NCBI GenBank assembly: GCA_002841035.1
Contig: PHDR01000107.1
Location: forward strand, 1-8,485
Reading direction: 5' to 3'
From: Bacteroidetes bacterium HGW-Bacteroidetes-12
Lineage (GTDB): Bacteria; Bacteroidota; Bacteroidia; Flavobacteriales_E; Vicingaceae
Length of the DNA: 8,485 bases
Shown here: positions 1-6,589 of the stretch, piece after piece
Position numbering within the stretch: the first letter of the stretch is position 1
How the letters are laid out: every line of letters begins with the position of its first letter
The notes under the pieces: generated by a model
What the model saw: only the letters and a program-made list of their open reading frames with translations
Databases searched by the model: none
Told to the model about the DNA's origin: nothing
Position numbers and translations under genes: made by a program

Positions 1-475
1 GATAAGAATTATTTCCAAATTGTTGTTTCAAACCACCACCAACATAAAAATTATAAATGTTTAATCGGGTATTATTAAAATCAGGAACATTGATTAATTC
101 TCCTTCAACATGTGCTAAAAAAGGTAATTCTGAAAAAATATATTGACCAAAAACTCTACCACCGTAAATACTAGTGCTGAAATTTATTCTTTTCTCTTCA
201 TAATAAACGTAGTTTCCTCCAACGCCTACAACTATATTTTCGGTTAAATAGTAACCAATTTGAGGAGATAATTCAACGTAAACAATATCTCCAAAAGTTG
301 CTCCAAAATTACCTCCAATGGTAACTTTATCCCAACTAAAGCCTTGTGGTTGTGTTTTGTTTTTTGTAACCCCAACATCACCATAAACATAGGTGTCGTC
401 TTGTGAAAAAGCAATTGAAGTAAAGAAAACACTTACTACGATTAGAATTGATTTAAATAAAGAGAATGCACTCAT
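1..475 (-). CDS. Outer-membrane beta-barrel protein, porin-like (partial, C-terminus beyond left edge)
   Basis: The reading frame starts at the ATG complementary to 473-475 and stays open for 158 codons to the left edge, so the C-terminus is missing. Residues 1-25 form a signal peptide: a short N-terminus with one lysine, a hydrophobic stretch (ILIVVSVFF) and a likely cleavage after AFS, before QDD. The mature part alternates glycine/aromatic-rich strands with polar turns, for example VTIGGNFGATFGDIVYVEL, IGYYLTENIVVGVGGNYVYY and the end of the visible part, FYVGGGLKQQFGNN. This is the pattern of small outer-membrane beta-barrels (OMP_b-brl-like superfamily), where a phrase like 'YYLTENIVVGVGGNY' is characteristic. 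The exact substrate or role cannot be told. It is transcribed divergently from the large secreted protein at 757, across a 281-bp gap, and need not be related to it. The start is supported by the signal peptide and a promoter candidate about 36 bp upstream. Confidence 0.82.
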   Translation of the reverse strand, partial: MSAFSLFKSILIVVSVFFTSIAFSQDDTYVYGDVGVTKNKTQPQGFSWDKVTIGGNFGATFGDIVYVELSPQIGYYLTENIVVGVGGNYVYYEEKRINFSTSIYGGRVFGQYIFSELPFLAHVEGELINVPDFNNTRLNIYNFYVGGGLKQQFGNNSY

Positions 476-510
476 AATATTAAATTACAGATGAATTGAA
501 TTGTATAACT

Positions 511-540
511 CAAAATTACATTTTTTAGTTTATAGCACAG
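511..540 (-). promoter_or_regulatory. Candidate Bacteroidota-type promoter for the leftward beta-barrel gene
   Basis: Read on the minus strand, 518 down to 511 is TAATTTTG, a full match to the Bacteroidota -7 consensus TAnnTTTG. About 18 bases further upstream lies TGTG (near 536-539), a weak match to the -33 TTTG/TTG element. Transcription would start near 505, giving a leader of about 30 bases before the ATG at 475. The -7 match is seen directly; promoter activity is inferred. The weak -33 element lowers confidence. Confidence 0.45.
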
Positions 541-638
541 CATTTAAAATTAGAAACTATGATTATTTGTTTGGAAATATACTTAATGCACATAAATTTT
601 TAGTTTTTTTTCATCGTTAAAATTTATCAGCGTAGTTG

Positions 639-675
639 TTATTAACAAGACGATAAATTTTCGTCAGGTTAATAA
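639..675. promoter_or_regulatory. 37-bp near-perfect dyad in the divergent intergenic region (candidate operator or hairpin)
   Basis: The 15-base left arm (639-653, TTATTAACAAGACGA) and right arm (661-675, TCGTCAGGTTAATAA) are inverted complements at 13 of 15 positions. An outer 8-bp block and an inner 5-bp block are separated by one 2x2 mismatch (647-648 against 666-667). The 7-base centre (654-660) contains AAATTT. It lies 163 bp before the leftward start at 475 and 81 bp before the rightward start at 757, so a regulator bound here could affect both genes. It lacks the GC-rich stem and adjoining T-run of an intrinsic terminator. The symmetry is seen directly; operator function is inferred. 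If transcribed it could also form a leader hairpin. The rest of 476-756 is AT-rich, holds an 11-T run at 706-716, and shows no gene. Confidence 0.5.
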
Positions 676-718
676 TTGGTATAATTTTATTATGATAAAT
701 CGTTATTTTTTTTTTTAG

Positions 719-751
719 TTTTGTAAACCCCAAAAAATTATCATAAATTTA
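719..751 (+). promoter_or_regulatory. Candidate Bacteroidota-type promoter immediately before the large secreted protein gene
   Basis: TTTTG at 719-723 fits the -33 element. TAAATTTA at 744-751 fits the -7 element TAnnTTTG except for the last base. The 20-base spacing is within the range known for Bacteroidota sigma factor promoters. Transcription would start at roughly 756-759, at the ATG itself (757), which would mean a leaderless or nearly leaderless mRNA. An 11-T homopolymer (706-716) lies just upstream of the -33 element. A poorer alternative -7-like element, TAATTTTA at 682-689, would give a normal leader but has no good -33 partner. Confidence 0.35.
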
Positions 752-756
752 CATCT

Positions 757-3700
757 ATGAATGGATATAGATTTATAATAATCTGCACGTTAGTTATTTT
801 TGCTACCACAGCCAAAAGTCAAGAAAGTGTTTCTTTTCTTGAAAACAAAGGGCAATGGCACAACAACGCACTTTTTAAAGCCGAATTAAAAGGCGGTTAT
901 TTGTATTTAGAACAAAACCGTTTAACCTTTAATTTATACGACACAAAAAAGGTTGAAGCACTTTCGCACAACCACAACCCAACCACACCTTTTTCAAATA
1001 CACTAAATTGGCACGCCTATTCCGTTGATTTTGTTGGCGGAAATTTAGCACCTACCATCATAAAAAAAGACTCGACTCTTGCTTATTTCAACTATTTTTT
1101 AGGAAACGATAAAACCAAATGGGCAACCGATGTGAGAGGGTTTAAACACATTACGTATCAAAATATTTACAATGGAATTGACTTTGTTATATATTCTACC
1201 GAAGAGTTAAAATATGATTTTATTGTACATCCAAATGCTAATCCAAAAAACATTAGTTTAAAATACAATGGTGCAGATAAATTAGAAATTAAAAATGGAA
1301 GGCTCGTTATTAGCACTTCGGTAAACACAATTACTGAAGAAAAACCCTATGCTTATCAGTTAGTTAATGGTAAAAAAGTAGAAATAGCTTGTAATTATGT
1401 GCTAAAAAACAAGCAACTTAGTTTTGAGTTTCCAAATGGATATGACAAAACAAAAGCGTTAATTATTGACCCAACATTAATTTTTTCGGCATTTTCTGGC
1501 TCGTTTTCAAATAACTTTGGCTATTCTGCCACTTTCGATTCTAAAGGATTTCTTTATTCAGGAAGTTCCGCTTTTGGAAACGCTTACCCAACAACACTTG
1601 GAGCATATAGTACTACATTTAATGGTGGAGGAGATGATATTGCCATTTCAAAATTTGATACTTCGGGCACATTTTTAATTTATTCTACTTTTCTTGGGGG
1701 AAACAATGCCGAATTACCACACAGTTTAATTGTAAATAGCTTTGATGAACTTTTTGTTTTAGGAACAACCTCTTCTCCTAATTACCCAACAACCGCAAAT
1801 GCTTACGACAACACTTTTAATGGAGGAACATCGCTAACATTAAATGGTTTAGGTGTTACTTATACTAATGGGTCGGATATTATTGTATCAAGATTAAACA
1901 CGGCAGGAAATGTTTTGCTTGCATCAACTTATATAGGTGGTTCTCAAAATGATGGATTAAATTCTACCGCTGCCTCAAACTCTCCCAACAACAAACTAAA
2001 ATACAATTATGCAGATGAGGTAAGGGGCGAAATTGATATTGATGAAAACAATAACGTGTATATTGTTAGCTGCACAAGAAGTACCAATTTTCCTATAGTT
2101 GGAAATGTTTTTCAACCCAATTATGGTGGCGGAAATATTGATGCTTGCGTGATTAAATTAGATAATAACTTACAAAACATAATTTGGAGTAGCTTTTTAG
2201 GCGGAAATGACCACGATGCAGCATATTCGTTAGCAATTGACAACAATCAAGATTTATACCTTACAGGAGGAACAAACTCACCCAACTTTCCAATAACAAC
2301 CAACGGCTTGCAAACTACTTTTAATGGCGGACGAGCAGATGGATTTATAACGAAAGTAGCCAAAAATGGTTCCCAAATTTTAAATTCATCTTACTATGGT
2401 TCAACAGCTTACGACCAAACCTATTTTATTGAATTAGATAAACTAAATGATGTGTATGTTTTTGGTCAAACCGAAATTCAAAACAATACTTTTATTCAAA
2501 ATGCCCTTTGGAGCGTTCCTGGTAGCGGTCAGTTTGTTAGTAAATTAACACCCGAAATTGATTCGGTAATTTATTCTACTGTTTTTGGCTCGGGCAATGG
2601 AATTAATATTTCGCCAACTGCATTTTTGGTCGATTTATGCAATAAAATTTATTTAACAGGTTGGGGAGGGCTTGTAAATAGTACTGGTGCTGTAAATAAT
2701 AGTGTGGGAAATACCAACGGAATGCCCATCACTTCTAACGCTTTTCAAAGTACAACCGATGGAAGTGATTTTTATATTATGGTGATGGAAGATGATGCGT
2801 CTAACATTAACTATGGCTCTTATTTTGGCGGACCAATTAGTGCCGAACACGTTGATGGTGGCACAAGTCGTTTTGACAGAAAAGGTAAAGTATATCAAGC
2901 TATTTGTGCTGGTTGTGGCGGAAATTCAGATTTACCTATTGCTCCACCAACCAATCCTTTTAATGTAAACAACAACAGTTGTAATTTAGGCATTTTTAAA
3001 ATGGATTTTGATTTGCCTGTTGTTGTTGCCGATTTTGATGTGCCTCCAATTGGCTGTGCTCCATTTACTTTCACTTTTAACAACACCAGTTTAACCCAAT
3101 CGAACACCAATTTTAGTTGGAATTTTGGAGATGGTTCTCCAACAAGCACGCAATTTTCACCATCGCATACCTACAATACAGGAGGAACTTATACGATTAC
3201 TTTAATTGTTAGCGATACCTTAACTTGCAACTTAGGAGATACCATTCAAAAAACAATACTTATTTTAAGTAACAACAATTCCAATTTAGCAGCACTAAAT
3301 ATTTGCCCTGGCGAAACAGAGCAAATTGGTGTTTTACCTAATCCCGACCCATCAATTACTTATACCTGGACTCCTTCGGCTGGTTTGAGCGATACAACTA
3401 TTTCTAATCCCTTTGCTAATCCAACCACAACAACAGTTTATCAACTTTTTATTTCCAATGGAATTTGCATAGATACGCTCACACAAATTATTAATGTAAA
3501 CACTCCCTTACTTTCTGTACCCAACGATACCATTTTATGTTTTAACGAAACTGCTTTGCTGTCTGCCAATTCTTTTGGAACAAGTTCAACCTACATTTGG
3601 TCGTCAAACAATCAATTTTCAGATACATTAAACACGCCAATTACCTCAAATTCAATAACTACCCAACCAAATGTATCAACAACATACTATGTTTCCATAA

Positions 3701-4995
3701 ATAACAATGGTTGTGCTTTAAAAGATAGCGTAAACGTGCTAACTGTTGGCGAAGGAAACATAACCAATAATTCTTCTATTTGCATTGGCGATACGGTAAC
3801 TATTTCATACACCAACACTAATTCGGCAATTAACCCTACGTATAATTGGTCGCCAACTGCTCAAATTATTTCAGGAAACGGAACATCAACCATAATTGTT
3901 TCTCCTTCTGCAACAACAACTTATACCGTTATTGCCACTAATTTCATTTGCATTGATACACTCACACATACGGTTACCATAAACATTCCTCAATTAGCTA
4001 CCAGCAATAATACAGTGTTGTGCAATGCTGGCGATACGGCTACTCTTTTTGCATCAACCACCACTGGAGCGAACATAATTTGGTCTTCATCTGCCAATTT
4101 TAACGATACGCTAAATCCTTCGTTTCAAGATACAATTTTGGTTACACCATCAACGCCTTCTTATTATTATGTGCTAATAAATGTAAACGGTTGCGTGGTT
4201 ATTGATAGTGTTTTTGTTGGAATTGCATCATCTCAAACAAGTGTGCAAGATGTTTTTATTTGCATAGGCGATACCGTTGCCATTTCCGTTACTAATCTAA
4301 ATCCGTTCGATTCGCTGTTTCACGATTGGCAACCCAATAGTCAAATAATTTCGGGCGATAGCACCAATACTATTCTGGTTTCGCCAACAAGCACAACACA
4401 ATTTTTTGTAGTTTCTGAAAATAGTTTAGGTTGTATTATTTGGGATTCAATTTTAGTTACCGTAGATAATTTAGGAAACACGACTGTTTCAGCCACTGCA
4501 GACAATATAAATTTATATCAGGGAGAAAGCACTGTTTTGCACGCAACACCTTCTGGGTTTAGTTATTTGTGGGTGCCAAGCAGTGGATTAAGCAACCCAA
4601 ACAGCCAAAACCCTATTGCAACTCCTAATCAAACCACAACATATACGGTTACAATTAGTGGACAAAATTGTTCCAGAACGGCTTCTGTTACTATTTTTGT
4701 AAATGAAATTGTGTGTGGTGAACCCGATGTTTTTATTCCAAATGCGTTTACACCCAACAATGATGGCGAAAATGATGTGCTTTTTGTGCGAGGAAGATTG
4801 GTTGAAAAAATGGAGCTAAAAATTTATAACCGTTGGGGCGAGTTAGTTTTTGAATCGAACAACCAAACCAATGGTTGGGACGGAACGTATAAAGATGAAT
4901 TGGTGCAACCCAATGTTTTTGTGTATTATTTAAAAGTATATTGTGTTGATGGACAAGAATATTTCAAAAAAGGAAATGTTACGGTAATTCGGTAA
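757..4995 (+). CDS. Large T9SS type B-sorted surface protein: DUF7948-like, SBBP propeller, PKD, six Ig-like modules, CHU_C domain
   Basis: A 1412-residue secreted modular protein. Residues 1-21 are a signal peptide, with cleavage after AKS. Residues 26-238 resemble the DUF7948 N-terminal domain that precedes SBBP repeats (starts SFLENKGQWHNN, ends LIIDP). Residues 239-752 hold SBBP-type beta-propeller repeats; the strand motif 'ySTFLGG' recurs near 243-249, 310-315, 390-395, 478-483, 544-549, 607-612 and 687-692, suggesting about seven blades. Residues 755-838 form a PKD domain with WNFGDGSP at 788-795 and HTY at 804-806. Six Ig-like modules of about 80 residues follow (845-1320), five with a cysteine pair 54-58 residues apart. 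The C-terminus (1323-1412) is the CHU_C/type B sorting domain: NAFTPNNDGEND from 1329, IYNRWGELVF from 1356, NGWDG from 1372. In this family the C-terminal domain directs export by T9SS, usually with a PorP/SprF partner, which is encoded two genes downstream. The role (adhesin, matrix or motility surface protein) is inferred; no catalytic domain is seen. The start is fixed by the signal peptide. Confidence 0.93.
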   Translation: MNGYRFIIICTLVIFATTAKSQESVSFLENKGQWHNNALFKAELKGGYLYLEQNRLTFNLYDTKKVEALSHNHNPTTPFSNTLNWHAYSVDFVGGNLAPTIIKKDSTLAYFNYFLGNDKTKWATDVRGFKHITYQNIYNGIDFVIYSTEELKYDFIVHPNANPKNISLKYNGADKLEIKNGRLVISTSVNTITEEKPYAYQLVNGKKVEIACNYVLKNKQLSFEFPNGYDKTKALIIDPTLIFSAFSGSFSNNFGYSATFDSKGFLYSGSSAFGNAYPTTLGAYSTTFNGGGDDIAISKFDTSGTFLIYSTFLGGNNAELPHSLIVNSFDELFVLGTTSSPNYPTTANAYDNTFNGGTSLTLNGLGVTYTNGSDIIVSRLNTAGNVLLASTYIGGSQNDGLNSTAASNSPNNKLKYNYADEVRGEIDIDENNNVYIVSCTRSTNFPIVGNVFQPNYGGGNIDACVIKLDNNLQNIIWSSFLGGNDHDAAYSLAIDNNQDLYLTGGTNSPNFPITTNGLQTTFNGGRADGFITKVAKNGSQILNSSYYGSTAYDQTYFIELDKLNDVYVFGQTEIQNNTFIQNALWSVPGSGQFVSKLTPEIDSVIYSTVFGSGNGINISPTAFLVDLCNKIYLTGWGGLVNSTGAVNNSVGNTNGMPITSNAFQSTTDGSDFYIMVMEDDASNINYGSYFGGPISAEHVDGGTSRFDRKGKVYQAICAGCGGNSDLPIAPPTNPFNVNNNSCNLGIFKMDFDLPVVVADFDVPPIGCAPFTFTFNNTSLTQSNTNFSWNFGDGSPTSTQFSPSHTYNTGGTYTITLIVSDTLTCNLGDTIQKTILILSNNNSNLAALNICPGETEQIGVLPNPDPSITYTWTPSAGLSDTTISNPFANPTTTTVYQLFISNGICIDTLTQIINVNTPLLSVPNDTILCFNETALLSANSFGTSSTYIWSSNNQFSDTLNTPITSNSITTQPNVSTTYYVSINNNGCALKDSVNVLTVGEGNITNNSSICIGDTVTISYTNTNSAINPTYNWSPTAQIISGNGTSTIIVSPSATTTYTVIATNFICIDTLTHTVTINIPQLATSNNTVLCNAGDTATLFASTTTGANIIWSSSANFNDTLNPSFQDTILVTPSTPSYYYVLINVNGCVVIDSVFVGIASSQTSVQDVFICIGDTVAISVTNLNPFDSLFHDWQPNSQIISGDSTNTILVSPTSTTQFFVVSENSLGCIIWDSILVTVDNLGNTTVSATADNINLYQGESTVLHATPSGFSYLWVPSSGLSNPNSQNPIATPNQTTTYTVTISGQNCSRTASVTIFVNEIVCGEPDVFIPNAFTPNNDGENDVLFVRGRLVEKMELKIYNRWGELVFESNNQTNGWDGTYKDELVQPNVFVYYLKVYCVDGQEYFKKGNVTVIR

Positions 4996-4999
4996 AAAA

Positions 5000-5386
5000 A
5001 TGAATATGAAACGATTAGTAATAACTTTCTCGATAATGCTTATTTTTAATGGACTTTTATTTTGCCAAACAGCAAGTAATTTTAATGTTTCCTCGCCTCA
5101 TTTTAATGCAATTCCTAAATTTAATTATGAGTTTAGTGTTTCATTAAATAAATATTTAATAGGAAAAAGAGAACTTATTTTCCGACCAACATTTGTTGCA
5201 ATTGGCTCTCAAAGGTTTAACAGACATAGTCAGCGTTATTTATTAGCAAACAATCCAAATGATGAAGATTGGCGTATTGATTATGATCCTGCTATTTTAA
5301 ACCCTTGGGGAGCAAGCAATAGTATAGAAGGAGCCATTTTGGGCGGAAGCTATTTTTTATTAAATAAATTGGGATTGTCGAAATAG
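5000..5386 (+). CDS. Small exported protein of unknown function between T9SS substrate and PorP/SprF genes
   Basis: A 128-residue protein that I do not recognise. Residues 1-22 look like a signal peptide (MNMKRLVITF, then a hydrophobic core), with cleavage probably at C22|Q23 in LLFCQTA. The residue before the cysteine is Phe, so a classical lipobox is not met, though lipidation cannot be ruled out. The mature part has about 106 residues and two to four possible amphipathic strands (FNYEFSVSLNKYLIG, ELIFRPTFVAIG, and a glycine-rich end, SIEGAILGGSYFLLNKLG), with an acidic stretch NPNDEDWRIDYDP between them. This could be a small periplasmic or outer-membrane accessory protein. It could also be a remnant of a larger beta-barrel, but I see no frameshifted continuation because the next gene starts 3 bases after the stop. 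It begins 4 bases after the upstream stop, so all three genes are probably co-translated. Start could be ATG 5000 or ATG 5006; both leave the signal peptide intact. Confidence 0.78.
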   Translation: MNMKRLVITFSIMLIFNGLLFCQTASNFNVSSPHFNAIPKFNYEFSVSLNKYLIGKRELIFRPTFVAIGSQRFNRHSQRYLLANNPNDEDWRIDYDPAILNPWGASNSIEGAILGGSYFLLNKLGLSK

Positions 5387-5389
5387 AAA

Positions 5390-6418
5390 ATGTTGCACAC
5401 TAAAAAAATAGCTGTTTGTTGTGTAAGAGTAATGCTTTTGCTCCCTTTTGGCTTTATATTTTATACTTTTAACTGTTTTGCACAAGACATTCATTTTTCG
5501 CAATTTTTTAATTCGCCACTCAATTTAAATCCTGGATTGGCAGGGAACTTTATTGGAGATTTTAGAATTGTTGCTAACCAACGTACGCAATGGAGTTCAG
5601 TAACAACGCCTTATTCTACTTATAGCTTAGGTGCCGATGCAAAACATATTTACAAAACACCATTCAATGCTGGACTTTCAATTTATCATGATAAGGCAGG
5701 TGATTCCGATTTTTCAACACTTCAAGTGGCACTTTCGTTGGGTTATACAAAATACATAGGCGATTCATCGCATACCGTTTCTTTTGGTATTCAGCCTGCA
5801 TTTGTGCAACGAAGCATCAATTTTTCAGACCTACGTTTTGACAATCAGTTTAATGGAAATAATTTTGACAACACACTAGGCAATGGGGAGAATTTTCAAA
5901 ACGATGGAAGAACCTATTTTAATTTACATTCGGGAATTTATTGGAACTACAACATAGCCCAACGCAAATCTATTAATGCAGGGTTTGCTGTGCATAACAT
6001 TACTCAACCAGAGCAAACATTTTTCAAAGAAAGCATACCACTAAAACAACGCTACACATTTCATGCAGGCGGAGTTGTTAAGGTACACAATAAAATAGAT
6101 GTATTACCTCGTTTTATTTATACTTCACAACATAAATTTAAAGAGATTATACTTGGAGGTTCTGCCAAATATCACCTCAACAATGGTGATTATAAAAATT
6201 TATATGCAGGTTTATATTATAGAAATAGCGATGCAGCCTATATAACCGTTGGATTAGATTACAGAAGCTTTCATGCAAAAGTAAGTTACGATATTAATAT
6301 TTCAACATTAGAAGTAGCAAGTAATAACAGAGGTGGTTTTGAACTGACAATTATCTATATTTTTGAAAGATATAGACCAGTAATTAAAAGATATAAAGCT
6401 TGCCCAAATTATTTGTAG
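5390..6418 (+). CDS. PorP/SprF family type IX secretion outer-membrane protein
   Basis: A 342-residue protein of the usual length for PorP/SprF. Residues 1-31 are a long signal peptide with cleavage after CFA, before QDIHFSQFF. The family hallmark follows directly: QDIHFSQFFNSPLNLNPG (32-49) and then the N-terminal barrel strands (FRIVANQRTQWSSV). The rest alternates beta strands typical of a 14-strand-like barrel: LSIYHDKAGDSDFSTLQ, YTKYIGDSSHTVSFGIQ, NAGFAVHNITQP, LYAGLYYRNSDAAYITVGLDY, VSYDINISTLEVASNNRGGFEL. It ends with the characteristic Cys-Pro near the C-terminus (ACPNYL). In known systems, PorP is a component of the T9SS and SprF is needed for surface delivery of the type B substrate SprB; being two genes downstream of such a substrate argues for a dedicated-partner role here (inference). 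Start at 5390 is chosen because it keeps lysines at 5-6 before the hydrophobic core; Met15 is a weaker alternative. No internal stop or frameshift is seen. Confidence 0.93.
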   Translation: MLHTKKIAVCCVRVMLLLPFGFIFYTFNCFAQDIHFSQFFNSPLNLNPGLAGNFIGDFRIVANQRTQWSSVTTPYSTYSLGADAKHIYKTPFNAGLSIYHDKAGDSDFSTLQVALSLGYTKYIGDSSHTVSFGIQPAFVQRSINFSDLRFDNQFNGNNFDNTLGNGENFQNDGRTYFNLHSGIYWNYNIAQRKSINAGFAVHNITQPEQTFFKESIPLKQRYTFHAGGVVKVHNKIDVLPRFIYTSQHKFKEIILGGSAKYHLNNGDYKNLYAGLYYRNSDAAYITVGLDYRSFHAKVSYDINISTLEVASNNRGGFELTIIYIFERYRPVIKRYKACPNYL

Positions 6419-6441
6419 ATTGGAAATTAGAGGAGGTACAT

Positions 6442-6493
6442 TCATTGCGAAGCCAAAGCGTAAGAGCTTAGGAGCTGTAGCAATCTGTCTCTC
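6442..6493. repeat. Palindromic intergenic repeat, copy 1 (ATTGC...GCAAT family)
   Basis: ATTGC at 6444-6448 and GCAAT at 6480-6484 are inverted arms around a variable core containing GAAGC and GAGCT blocks. The right arm continues as GCAATCTGTCTCTC. This resembles the short dispersed 'CATTGCGAG...GAAGCAATCT' repeats common in intergenic DNA of Bacteroidota and some other phyla. It begins 23 bases after the PorP/SprF stop. It may act as a 3' hairpin of the upstream operon; that role is inferred. Confidence 0.68.
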
Positions 6494-6501
6494 CAACACG
6501 G

Positions 6502-6557
6502 TCATTGCGAGGTTTGGGAAGGGATAGTGGTAAGAAAACCGAAGCAATCTATCTTTC
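6502..6557. repeat. Palindromic intergenic repeat, copy 2, in direct orientation to copy 1
   Basis: TCATTGCGAGG (6502-6512) and GAAGCAATCT (6541-6550) are the two ends. ATTGC (6504-6508) pairs with GCAAT (6544-6548), and GGTTT (6511-6515) pairs with AAACC (6536-6540), so a two-part stem around a purine-rich loop is possible. The right end GCAATCTATCTTTC matches copy 1 (GCAATCTGTCTCTC) at 12 of 14 positions. The copies lie in tandem, about 60 bases apart at the left end and 64 at the right. The 33 bases between this copy and the next start show no strong promoter. Confidence 0.72.
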
Positions 6558-6589
6558 AATTAAAAATTCTGCGAGAAAATACATTATAA

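Noticed and set aside
244..432. Minus-strand ORF of 62 codons inside the leftward beta-barrel gene
   Set aside because: It lies in another frame of the same strand as a convincing signal-peptide barrel gene. It has no recognisable features.
615..700. Three GATAAAT-like motifs (AAAATTTATC 619-628, GATAAATTTT 652-661, GATAAAT 694-700) as a repeat array
   Set aside because: The motifs are short and AT-rich with uneven spacing and mixed orientation. This is too likely by chance in such DNA, although one copy forms part of the 37-bp dyad.
639..716. Dyad followed by a T-run as an intrinsic terminator
   Set aside because: The stem is AT-rich with an internal mismatch, and the T-run at 706-716 begins about 30 bases after the stem. 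Both flanking genes point away from it, so no transcript is expected to end here.
2653..3149. Two antisense ORFs (2653-2898 and 2895-3149) of about 80 codons
   Set aside because: They lie wholly inside the SBBP/PKD-coding part of the large gene, and their composition is that expected from the opposite strand. They have no signal peptide or domain.
5000..5390. The small gene as the frameshifted start of the PorP/SprF gene
   Set aside because: The PorP/SprF gene has its own complete signal peptide and family N-terminus right after the stop. No frameshift is needed to explain either reading frame.
6308..6559. Antisense ORF of 83 codons across the end of the PorP/SprF gene and the repeats
   Set aside because: It overlaps a solid gene, and its remaining part is translation of the palindromic repeats.
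6419..6589. A tRNA, small RNA gene or CRISPR array in the gap before the OmpA gene
   Set aside because: No cloverleaf or regularly spaced identical repeats are present. The only structure is the two palindromic intergenic repeats.
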